The notes beneath the pieces are model-generated. The model saw only the letters and a program-made list of their open reading frames with translations. It had not been told where the DNA came from and did no database searches. A stretch of 64,000 nt of DNA from Streptomyces reniochalinae. GTDB lineage: Bacteria > Actinomycetota > Actinomycetes > Streptomycetales > Streptomycetaceae. Below are positions 50,703 to 58,899 of this stretch, in pieces. The stretch lies in the NCBI RefSeq assembly GCF_003323735.1, contig NZ_QOIM01000034.1, forward strand, positions 124,001 to 188,000. The letters are read 5' to 3'. Position 1 is the first letter of the stretch; every line of letters starts with the position of its first letter. Both the position numbers and the translations under genes were made by a program.

Positions 50703-51716
50703 GTGGCGAACACCACACCACCGCCGTACGCCCGGATCGTCGCGGAGCTGCGGCGCCGCATCACCGACGGCGAACTGGCCCCGGGAGAACGGGTGCCCTC
50801 CACCCGCCGGCTCGCAAAGGAGTGGAACGTCGCACTGGCCACCGCGACCAGGGCACTGACCGTGCTGCGCCAGGAGGGACTCGTAGACGCCAGGCCCCGG
50901 GTCGGCACCGTCGTCGCGACTCCGCGGCACCACCCGGCACCCCCGCCAGGACACCGCACCGCCGACCGCCCCGCCAAGGAGACGGAGGTGACCCGTGAGC
51001 GCGTCGTCCGGGCGGCCGTCGGCATCGCCGACGCGGAAGGCATGGCCGCGCTGTCCATGCGGAGCGTGGCGGCACGCCTCGGCACCGCCACGATGACCGC
51101 CTACCGCTACGTGGGCGGCAAGGACGACCTGGTGCTGCTGATGGCGGACACCGTCCTCGCCGACCTGCCGCTGCCGCACCGACCGTCCGGCGGCGCCGCC
51201 CCCGCCGACTGGCGGGGGCGGCTGGAAGCGGGGGCCAGGGCCCTGTGGCAGGTGCACCGCGCCCACCCCTGGCTGGCGCAGATCGGCCCCCTCACCCGGC
51301 CGCTGCTGCTGCCCAACCTGATGACGTACTCCGAGTGGATGCTCTCCGCGCTGGACGGCCACGGCCTGTCCCCGGCGGCCATGCTGAACGTGAACGTCCT
51401 CCTCTACAGCCACGTGCAGGGGCTCGCCGTCCAGTGGGAGCGGGAGACCGCGGCCCGGAGCACCACGGGGCTGACCGACGAGGAGTGGCTGGCGGACCAG
51501 TCCGCCACGATGGACGCGCTGACCACCTCCGGCGCCTACCCGACGTTCACCCGCGTCGTCGGCGCGCTGGGCCGCGACGGCTACGACCTGCGCCTGGACG
51601 AACTGTTCGAACTGGGGCTCACCGCCCTCCTCGACGGCGTCGCCCGGTTGCTCGACGAGGCGCGGGGCTGCTCCGACGGCGAGGCGCGGGGCCGCTGCTC
51701 CCATGGCGAGGAGTGA
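50703..51716 (+). CDS. two-headed regulator: GntR winged helix fused to a TetR regulator
   Basis: A 337-residue protein with two DNA-binding domains. Residues 8-75 are a GntR winged helix (YARIVAELRRRITDGELAPG, VPSTRRLAKEWNVALATATR, LRQEGLVDARPRVGTVV). A short Pro-rich linker leads to a TetR helix-turn-helix at about 100-145 (RERVVRAAVGIADAEGMAAL, AARLGTATMTAYRYVGGKDD) and a TetR_C effector domain (residues 160-320). Fusions of this kind occur in actinobacteria. It is divergent from the monooxygenase gene. GTG start with GGGAGGAGGG upstream. The effector is probably the monooxygenase substrate. Confidence 0.9.
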   Translation: MANTTPPPYARIVAELRRRITDGELAPGERVPSTRRLAKEWNVALATATRALTVLRQEGLVDARPRVGTVVATPRHHPAPPPGHRTADRPAKETEVTRERVVRAAVGIADAEGMAALSMRSVAARLGTATMTAYRYVGGKDDLVLLMADTVLADLPLPHRPSGGAAPADWRGRLEAGARALWQVHRAHPWLAQIGPLTRPLLLPNLMTYSEWMLSALDGHGLSPAAMLNVNVLLYSHVQGLAVQWERETAARSTTGLTDEEWLADQSATMDALTTSGAYPTFTRVVGALGRDGYDLRLDELFELGLTALLDGVARLLDEARGCSDGEARGRCSHGEE

Positions 51717-51833
51717 GGCCAGGCAGCCCGGCGAGGCGTGAGCCGGGCTGCCCGGCGAGATGTGAGCCAGGCATCCCGGCGAGACGTGAGGCCAGCTGCC
51801 CGGCGCGAGGTGAGGCCGGGTGTCCGGCGCGAG
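51713..51833. repeat. 24-bp tandem repeat, five units
   Basis: Five units start with GTGAG and follow the pattern GTGAGCCGGGCTGCCCGGCGAGAT with substitutions; the first has 25 bases, the others 24. It begins at the very end of the regulator gene. A plus-strand frame through it repeats every eight residues (SRAARRDV, SQASRRDV, RPAARREV, RPGVRREG). No start or ribosome site supports translation. Confidence 0.75.
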
Positions 51834-51931
51834 GGCGCACGACCGGTCGCCCGGGCGAGAGGAGATCCGGTGCGGCGACGGGCCGCGGCTATTCGCTCGA
51901 CGGCCCGCCCGCGCTTCGGCAGGCTCCCGTC

Positions 51932-52612
51932 ATGGAAGCCACCGTCTGGCCCCTCTACGGGCTGCGCCTGACAACCCCCCGCCTCCAACTCCGCCTCCCC
52001 GACGCCCCCACGCTCACCGCGATGGCCGAACTGGCCGCGGGCAAGGTGCACGACGAGAACGAGATGCCCTTCAGCGTCCCCTGGACCGCGACGAGCCCCG
52101 AGGGCCGCAGGCGCGGCTGCTTCCAGCACGTGCTGAGCACCATCGCCGACTGGCGCGAGGACGCGTGGACGCTGAGCACGGCCGTGGTGCACGACGGCAC
52201 AGTGATCGGCCGCTGCGACCTGTCGGCCGACGCGTTCGCCGTCGTCCGCGAGGCGAGCACGGGATCCTGGCTCGGCATGGCCCACCAGGGCCGCGGGTTC
52301 GGCACGGAGATGCGGGCCGCGCTGCTGCACCTGGCCTTCGCGGGGCTCGGCGCCCACAGCGCGACCTCGACCGCCATGGCGGACAACGCGCGCTCGCGCG
52401 GCGTCTCCGAGAAACTCGGCTACCGGCCTGACGGGTTGACGGTGGAGGCCGTCCAGGGCAGGCGCAGGCCCGTGCACCGCTTCCGTCTCGACCGCGCCGA
52501 CTGGGAGCAGCACAAAACCGTCCCGGTGGAGATGGCGGGGCTGGACGCGGCCTGTCTGGCCCTCTTCGGGCTCGGGGGCACGGCGCACCCTCCGGCGGAC
52601 GCCCCGCGGTGA
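51932..52612 (+). CDS. GNAT-family N-acetyltransferase
   Basis: A 226-residue acetyltransferase of the RimJ/RimL type. It begins LRLTTPRLQLRLPDAPTLTA, the normal start of this group, and has VVREASTGSWLGMAHQGRGF with the acetyl-CoA loop (QGRGFGTEMRAALLHLAF), ATSTAMADNARSRGVSEKLG and YRPDG. About 45 residues after the GNAT core are an extra C-terminal part (DWEQHKTVPVEMAGLDAAC). The target, a protein N-terminus or a small amine, is not known. The ATG at 51932 lacks a strong ribosome site but begins the homology. Confidence 0.87.
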   Translation: MEATVWPLYGLRLTTPRLQLRLPDAPTLTAMAELAAGKVHDENEMPFSVPWTATSPEGRRRGCFQHVLSTIADWREDAWTLSTAVVHDGTVIGRCDLSADAFAVVREASTGSWLGMAHQGRGFGTEMRAALLHLAFAGLGAHSATSTAMADNARSRGVSEKLGYRPDGLTVEAVQGRRRPVHRFRLDRADWEQHKTVPVEMAGLDAACLALFGLGGTAHPPADAPR

Positions 52613-52702
52613 GAGGCTGGGGCGCGCAGACGGTTCGCCGGCAGCACCGAGGGATCGCAGCCGCACCGAAGGTCCGCAGCCGCACCGAAGGAAGGACCGC
52701 AC

Positions 52703-53035
52703 ATGCCCGCCGAAGGCCACACGATCACCATCGAAGAAGGCACCGAGCGCGTGCGGGCGACGCACGCGGGACAGGTACTGGCGGACAGCGACCGCCCGCT
52801 GCTGCTGAGCGAGACCGGCTATCCGGTGCGCTACTACCTGCCGCCCGAGGACGTCCGCACGGACCTGCTGACCCCGTCCGAGACCCGCACCCGCTGCCCC
52901 TTCAAGGGCACCGCCTCCTACTGGTCACTGGCCGACGGCAGCGCGGGGGACGTCGCCTGGTCCTACCCCGAACCCCACGCCCGGGTCTCCGAGATCAAGG
53001 GCCACCTGTGTTTCGCGGACGTGGAGGTCGGCTGA
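52703..53035 (+). CDS. DUF427 protein
   Basis: A 110-residue protein matching DUF427 from end to end: AEGHTITIEEGTERVRATHA, VLADSDRPLLLSETGYPVRY, LPPEDVRTDLLTPSETRTRC, PFKGTASYWSLADG and VSEIKGHLCFADVEV. The family forms a small beta-barrel and has no settled activity. GGAAGGACC precedes the ATG, and a 17-base direct repeat (CGCAGCCGCACCGAAGG) lies just upstream. A strong terminator follows. Confidence 0.92.
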   Translation: MPAEGHTITIEEGTERVRATHAGQVLADSDRPLLLSETGYPVRYYLPPEDVRTDLLTPSETRTRCPFKGTASYWSLADGSAGDVAWSYPEPHARVSEIKGHLCFADVEVG

Positions 53036-53053
53036 GGCCCGCTCGCACACACG

Positions 53054-53091
53054 CCCGAGGGCGGGCACCTGTGAAGGTGCCCGCCCTCGGG
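53054..53091. terminator. strong bidirectional hairpin terminator between DUF427 and groEL
   Basis: CCCGAGGGCGGGCACCT pairs with its complement over 17 perfect base pairs with a GTGA tetraloop. It lies between two convergent genes and can end both transcripts. Confidence 0.85.
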
Positions 53092-53142
53092 GTGGACGGA
53101 TCCGGTGGGACTCCCCGTGGGGAATCCCGTGGGAGGCCGGAC

Positions 53143-54771
<1,629 letters not shown>

Positions 54772-54918
54772 GTGGGTTGGTCCTCCCTGGATTCCCCCAT
54801 GCCCGACGCAAGGGGAGGGTTGGATTGCTCCGGACCGCGTGGCGCCCGCGACGGACGGCCTGCGGCCCGGCGGTCCCTTCCCCGCCCAGCCCGCGGACCT
54901 CACCGACCCGGTCCTTGT

Positions 54919-54945
54919 CTGTCACTCTCACTCGTAGAGTGCTAA
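54919..54945 (-). promoter_or_regulatory. CIRCE element (HrcA site), gene-proximal
   Basis: Read on the groEL strand: TTAGCACTC, nine bases, GAGTGACAG. The left arm is a perfect match to the CIRCE consensus (TTAGCACTC-N9-GAGTGCTAA); the right arm matches at GAGTG and one further position. It should bind the heat-shock repressor HrcA. Confidence 0.75.
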
Positions 54946-54953
54946 CCCAATGA

Positions 54954-54980
54954 TTAGCACTCGGGCCCCATGAGTGCAAG
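54954..54980 (-). promoter_or_regulatory. CIRCE element (HrcA site), gene-distal
   Basis: Read on the groEL strand: CTTGCACTC, nine bases, GAGTGCTAA. The right arm is a perfect match and the left has seven of nine. It lies eight bases from the proximal element, so the two sites are in tandem and their perfect arms face each other. Confidence 0.7.
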
Positions 54981-55032
54981 CGGCTCCGAAGGAGTCTCCA
55001 TGAGGGGTGGCGATGGGGACGCGGGCATCAGT

Positions 55033-55064
55033 GAGGGGCCGCACCCCACGGGGTGCGGCCCCTC
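55033..55064 (-). terminator. hairpin terminator after the cold-shock gene
   Basis: GAGGGGCCGCACCCC pairs with GGGGTGCGGCCCCTC over 15 perfect bases with a minimal AC loop, 41 bases beyond the cold-shock stop codon. Confidence 0.8.
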
Positions 55065-55104
55065 TCCTGTTCGAGGTCTGCGCCTCCGCGCAGTCCGGCG
55101 ACAC

Positions 55105-55308
55105 TCAGCCGGTCACGCGGACCATGTCCGCCTGCGGCCCCTTCTGACCCTGCGAGATCTCGAACTCGACCCGCTGTCCTTCGTCGAGAGTGCGGTACCC
55201 GTCCATCTGGATCGCGCTGTAGTGGACGAACACGTCCGCACCACCGTCGACCGCGATGAAGCCGTACCCCTTCTCCGCGTTGAACCACTTGACGGTGCCC
55301 TGAGCCAT
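55105..55308 (-). CDS. cold-shock protein (67 aa, CspA-like)
   Basis: A classic 67-residue cold-shock protein: MAQGTVKWFNAEKGYGFIAV with RNP1 (KGYGFI), DVFVHYSAIQMDGYRTLDEG with RNP2 (VFVHYS), and VEFEISQGQKGPQADMVRV. It binds single-stranded nucleic acid and acts as an RNA chaperone. The ATG at 55308 is preceded by TTAGGA. The position next to groEL fits the common streptomycete arrangement. The upstream gap of 446 bases is long, as usual for such genes. Confidence 0.95.
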   Translation of the reverse strand: MAQGTVKWFNAEKGYGFIAVDGGADVFVHYSAIQMDGYRTLDEGQRVEFEISQGQKGPQADMVRVTG

Positions 55309-55754
55309 TCCTAACTCCCCTATTACTGGCCCTTGCACGAGCCCGCACTTCGCGAACCCGGGTCAGACCTCACCCCCACGAGTGGTGGGGGCGTGCGCCG
55401 GAACGCGTCGACCGCCGCTGAATGTATCTGCACGGACGCCCTGTGCAACAGGTCAATCGGACGAGAATTCTGGGCACGGTTGATCGGAAGAACCGCCTCA
55501 ACTGCGGTGCTACCAGGGCAAGTCGGGCCGGGCATAGGGGGTCAACACGACAATTGCCACGGCGTTTTCGGCACCAACTTGTCGCACCGCCGTTCACGCG
55601 CTCATATGCGTCCGGCAAGCGGCGGTGCGGCACCTCGGGAAACTGCCGTCACTCTACCGCCTTCCGAAACGCGGAATCGCCTCCTCCGGATCAAATCCGG
55701 AGGGGGCGATTCCGTGGTCGCGTCTCAGCAGCCGGGCGTACGGCCGGTGGACGT
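55309..55754. other. intergenic region upstream of the cold-shock gene
   Basis: The 446 bases between the cold-shock gene and the MoaD-like gene hold the terminator at 55673-55713 and an AT-richer zone around 55440-55590 that probably contains the cold-shock promoter and leader. A T-free hairpin (CCCCCACGAGTGGTGGGGG, about 55373-55391) lies close to the gene. No coding region is convincing. Confidence 0.5.
55673..55713 (-). terminator. long hairpin terminator after the MoaD-like gene
   Basis: GGAATCGCCTCCTCCGGAT pairs with the following arm over 19 positions (one T-G pair) around a CAA loop. It lies 42 bases beyond the MoaD-like stop and closes the riboswitch-controlled operon. Confidence 0.85.
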
Positions 55755-56030
55755 TCAGCCGCCGGCCACCGCCGGGATGATGGAGACGCCCGCGCCGTCC
55801 GGCGTCGGCGTCTGGAGGCCCTGTTCGAACCTGACGTCGTCGTCGTTGACGTAGACGTTCACGAAGCGGCGCAGCTTCCCGGTGTCGTCGAGGACGCGGG
55901 CGCTGATCCCCGTGTGGTTCTGCTCCAGGTCCGAGAGCACCTCGGCGAGGGTGCCGCCCTCGGCGGTGACCTCCGCCTGGCCGCCGGTGTAGGTGCGCAG
56001 GATGGTCGGGATCCGGACGTTCACGCTCAT
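55755..56030 (-). CDS. MoaD/ThiS-family sulfur carrier protein
   Basis: A 91-residue beta-grasp protein: MSVNVRIPTILRTYTGGQAE, VTAEGGTLAEVLSDLEQNHT, RRFVNVYVNDDDVRFEQGLQ and the end GAGVSIIPAVAGG. The C-terminal Gly-Gly is where sulfur carriers are adenylated and turned into a thiocarboxylate. The ATG at 56030 has AAGGAAG upstream; one at 56039 is an alternative. It is 59 bases downstream of a ThrC-like gene on the same strand, behind a SAM riboswitch, which points to methionine or homocysteine synthesis rather than molybdopterin. Confidence 0.88.
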   Translation of the reverse strand: MSVNVRIPTILRTYTGGQAEVTAEGGTLAEVLSDLEQNHTGISARVLDDTGKLRRFVNVYVNDDDVRFEQGLQTPTPDGAGVSIIPAVAGG

Positions 56031-56089
56031 GTTTCGCATCTTCCTTACATGTGAGGGGGTTGCCGCGGGCCGGGGCGGGAAGCGGCTGG

Positions 56090-57397
56090 TCAGGCCAGGC
56101 CGGCGTCGCGGAACGCACCGAGGTTGGGCCGGATGACGGCGGTGGGCCGGGCCGAGGGGGCCACGGCGTCCAGCGTCTTGAGGCCGTCGCCGGTGTTGAG
56201 GACCACCGTCGTCAGGGTGGGGTCGATCGCCCCCGACTCGATCAGCTTGCGCGTCACGCCCAGCGTGACGCCGCCCGCCGTCTCCGCGAACACGCCCTCC
56301 GTCCGCGCGAGCAGCTTCATGGCGTCCACGATCTGCTCGTCGTCGACGTCGTCGACGGCTCCGCCGGTCCGCTTGCAGATGTCGATGACGTACGGACCGT
56401 CGGCGGGGTCGCCGATGGCGAGGGACTTGGCGACGGTGTCGGGCTGCTTGACGGGGCGCACGGCGTCCGTCCCGTCCTTGTAGGCGCGGGAGACCGGCGA
56501 GCAGCCCTCGGCCTGCGCTGCGAAGATCCGGAACGGCTTGTCCTCGACGAGCCCGAGAGCGATCAGCTCCCGCAGCCCCTTGTCGATCTTGACGAGCTGG
56601 CACCCCGAGGCGACGGGGATGACGATCTGGTCGGGCAGCCGCCAGCCGAGCTGCTCGCAGATCTCGTACGCCAGCGACTTGGAGCCCTCGGCGTAGAAGG
56701 GCCGCAGGTTGACGTTGGTGAAGCCCCAGCCCTCACCCAGCGGGTCGCCGATCAGCTCGGAGCAGAAGCGGTTCACGTCGTCGTACGTGCCGTCGATCGC
56801 CACCAGATCGCCGCCGTAGACCGCGGCCATCACGACCTTGGACTGCTCCAAACCGTCGGGGATGAACACGCAGCTGCGCAGCCCCGCGCGGGAGGCGGCC
56901 GCCCCCACGGCACCGGCCAGGTTGCCGGTCGAGGAGCAGGACAGCGTGGTGAAGCCGAAGGCGCGGGCGGCCTCCAGGGCGATGGCGACCGGGCGGTCCT
57001 TGAAGGAGTGGGTGGGGTTGCCCGAGTCGTCCTTGACGTAGAGGCCGCCGGTCACGCCCAGCTCGGCGGCGAGCCGGTCGGCCTTCACCAGCTGCGTGAA
57101 GCCGGGGTTGAGGTTCGGCTTGGCGGCGACGTCGGCGGGCACCGGCAGCAGCGGTGCGTAGCGCCACATCGAGGCGGGCCCTGACTCGATGCGCTCGCGC
57201 AGCCCCTCCGGGTCACCGGTCGGCAGCTCGTAGGCGACCTCCAGCGGGCCGAAACACTCCAGACACACGAAGCTGGGGCCGAGCGGGGTGCGGGTGCCGC
57301 ACTCGCGGCAGGAGAGGGCGACGGCCGCGCCCAGGTCGTAGGGCGCCGGGGTGTCGGAGGCGGTGGTGCTGGTCGCTGCAACGGTTTGCACAGCCAT
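56090..57397 (-). CDS. thrC: threonine synthase-like PLP enzyme under SAM riboswitch control
   Basis: A 435-residue PLP enzyme. A zinc-ribbon-like N-terminus (LSCRECGTRTPLGPSFVCLE) precedes the fold-type II core: KDDSGNPTHSFKDRPVAIAL with the PLP Lys, SCSSTGNLAGAVGAAASRAG and VIPVASGCQLVKIDKGLREL. Threonine synthases use O-phosphohomoserine. Here the gene leads an operon with a MoaD-like sulfur carrier and is preceded by a SAM-I riboswitch, both unexpected for threonine synthesis. It may make homocysteine from O-phosphohomoserine and a protein thiocarboxylate. I recall a recent report of such an enzyme (MetM) in Streptomyces, unverified. Family call is sure; reaction is inferred. Confidence 0.85.
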   Translation of the reverse strand: MAVQTVAATSTTASDTPAPYDLGAAVALSCRECGTRTPLGPSFVCLECFGPLEVAYELPTGDPEGLRERIESGPASMWRYAPLLPVPADVAAKPNLNPGFTQLVKADRLAAELGVTGGLYVKDDSGNPTHSFKDRPVAIALEAARAFGFTTLSCSSTGNLAGAVGAAASRAGLRSCVFIPDGLEQSKVVMAAVYGGDLVAIDGTYDDVNRFCSELIGDPLGEGWGFTNVNLRPFYAEGSKSLAYEICEQLGWRLPDQIVIPVASGCQLVKIDKGLRELIALGLVEDKPFRIFAAQAEGCSPVSRAYKDGTDAVRPVKQPDTVAKSLAIGDPADGPYVIDICKRTGGAVDDVDDEQIVDAMKLLARTEGVFAETAGGVTLGVTRKLIESGAIDPTLTTVVLNTGDGLKTLDAVAPSARPTAVIRPNLGAFRDAGLA

Positions 57398-57417
57398 GTG
57401 AGGCGAGGCCCTTTCTC

Positions 57418-57564
57418 CTCATCTTCCCCGTGTCGTATCTCGCCACGGGCCGGAATTGGCACCGTCCCCACGAGGCGGTCTCGCCACAGCTGTCCGCGTA
57501 CGCGCGGATCGCGGGATGGTTGCCGGGGCTTCAACGGGCCGTTCCCTCTGCCCCTCTGGATGAG
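57418..57564 (-). promoter_or_regulatory. SAM-I (S-box) riboswitch
   Basis: On the minus strand, CTCATC (57564-57559) and GATGAG (57423-57418) form P1. Between them are the conserved core parts: AGAGGGGCAGAGGGAACGGCCC-type P2/J sequence, GAAGCCCCGGCAACC, and GGTGCCAATTCC with a final GAGATACGAC, in the order and spacing of S-box leaders. The P1 3' strand runs into GAGGAGAAAGGG, the only ribosome-site-like stretch before the ATG at 57397, so ligand binding may block translation. It should lower expression when S-adenosylmethionine is plentiful. Confidence 0.9.
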
Positions 57565-57751
57565 CTGCACTATGGCGCCGGGCGGTCGGGCCGCTCGGGC
57601 GTTTGTTCGCGGGCCCCCGAGATGCGGAGGTCACCTGCGTTGTTCAAGACTGTAACCGACGGCGGTCACGCTTGAGAGGGACGTCCGAACCGCGAGATGG
57701 ATCAACGCTGACCGTCCGTAGCCCCCCATCGGACCACAGGAAGGCGCGCAC
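57565..57751. promoter_or_regulatory. divergent promoter region of the riboswitch operon and gpgS
   Basis: The remaining 187 bases hold the two divergent promoters. On the minus strand TACAGT (around 57645) is a plausible -10 box, with GTGACC about 17 bases upstream. gpgS has AGGAAGG before its GTG. Confidence 0.4.
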
Positions 57752-58774
57752 GTGCTCGATGAAGTGGGCCAATGGCTGCGGCGCCGCTCCTGGCGCGCCG
57801 CCGACCGGCCGCTTGAGGAGCTCCTGGCGGCCAAGCGACGCACCGGCGCCACGGTCAGCGTGGTGCTGCCGGCGCTCAACGAGGAAGCCACCGTCGGCGA
57901 CATCGTCTCGATCATCCGCCGCGAGCTGGCCTCCCCCCACCCGGCCACCGGAACAGCGCTGGTGGACGAGGTGATCGTGATGAACTCCGGCTCCACCGAC
58001 GGCACCGGCGCGGTCGCGGCGGCGGCCGGGGCCCGGGTCGTGCACCGCGACGACGTGCTGCCCCGGATACCGGCCAGGCCGGGCAAGGGCGAGGTGCTGT
58101 GGCGGTCACTGCTGGTGACGCACGGTGACATCATCTGCTTCGTCGACGCCGACCTGCGCGAGTTCTCGTCCGACTTCGTCACCGGCATCGTCGGCCCGCT
58201 GCTGACCGAACCCGACGTGGATCTGGTCAAGGCGATGTACGACCGTCCACTGCGGGACAGCCCGGCGGGCGGCGGGCGGGTGACCGAGCTGGTGGCGCGG
58301 CCCCTGCTCAACCTGCACTGGCCGCGTCTGGCCGGCCTCGTGCAGCCGCTGGGCGGCGAGTACGCGGCGCGCAGGTCGCTGCTGGAGCGGCTGCCGTTCC
58401 CGGTCGGGTACGGGGTCGAGCTGGGGCTGCTCGTCGACGCGCTGGACCTGGTCGGCCTCGACGCGCTGGCCCAGGTCGACGTGGGTGTGCGCCTGCACCG
58501 CAACCAGGACGGGCTGGCGCTGGGCCGGATGGCCACCGCCATCTACGCCACGGCGCAGCGCCGCATCGAGCGCGGGGTCGGTCTCGCTCGCGACCGGGGC
58601 GGTCACCGCGACGGTCCGAGCGTGCTGGGCGGCCGGTCGGGGGTGACGCCGCTGACCCAGTTCGAGCGGGGCGAAGGGGGCACCTTCGAGCCGCGCGGCC
58701 ATCTGGTGGACGCGGAGGAGCGCCCGCCGATGGGCACGGTGCCCGAATACGGGCAGCGCCGGGTGGCTGCGTGA
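57752..58774 (+). CDS. gpgS: glucosyl-3-phosphoglycerate synthase (GpgS)
   Basis: A 340-residue GT81 glycosyltransferase that transfers glucose from a nucleotide donor to 3-phosphoglycerate, the first step to glucosylglycerate and methylglucose polymers. VSVVLPALNEEATVGDIVSI opens the GT-A fold, EVIVMNSGSTDGTGAVAAAA and CFVDADLREFSSDFVTGIVG carry the metal-binding DxD, and LVQPLGGEYAARRSLLERLP forms the acceptor region. GTG start. It is upstream of trehalose genes, which fits compatible-solute metabolism. Confidence 0.93.
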   Translation: MLDEVGQWLRRRSWRAADRPLEELLAAKRRTGATVSVVLPALNEEATVGDIVSIIRRELASPHPATGTALVDEVIVMNSGSTDGTGAVAAAAGARVVHRDDVLPRIPARPGKGEVLWRSLLVTHGDIICFVDADLREFSSDFVTGIVGPLLTEPDVDLVKAMYDRPLRDSPAGGGRVTELVARPLLNLHWPRLAGLVQPLGGEYAARRSLLERLPFPVGYGVELGLLVDALDLVGLDALAQVDVGVRLHRNQDGLALGRMATAIYATAQRRIERGVGLARDRGGHRDGPSVLGGRSGVTPLTQFERGEGGTFEPRGHLVDAEERPPMGTVPEYGQRRVAA

Positions 58775-58899
58775 CGGCGCCGCGCACGGCGGTTCGTCGG
58801 GGGGCGCCGCGCGCGGGTGTCCGGGTTCGCCACGCGCGGGGGGGGGTTCGGCGGCCACGCGTACGTTTGAGCGGATTCGAGGGCGGCTAGGCTCCGCGC

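Larger units (their letters stand above)
54772..55104. promoter_or_regulatory. groEL promoter and leader, 3' end of the cold-shock gene
   Basis: The 333-base gap contains the groEL promoter with two CIRCE-like elements (listed separately) and the terminator of the cold-shock gene. No other gene is seen. Confidence 0.6.

Noticed and set aside
54937..54962. GAGTGCTAA-N8-TTAGCACTC read as a single reversed CIRCE
   Set aside because: The arms are in the wrong order and the spacer is eight bases. Extending outward gives two correctly ordered CIRCE elements with N9 spacers.
55309..55660. Small coding frames upstream of the cold-shock gene
   Set aside because: They lack ribosome sites and domain patterns and lie in an AT-richer zone better explained as promoter and leader.
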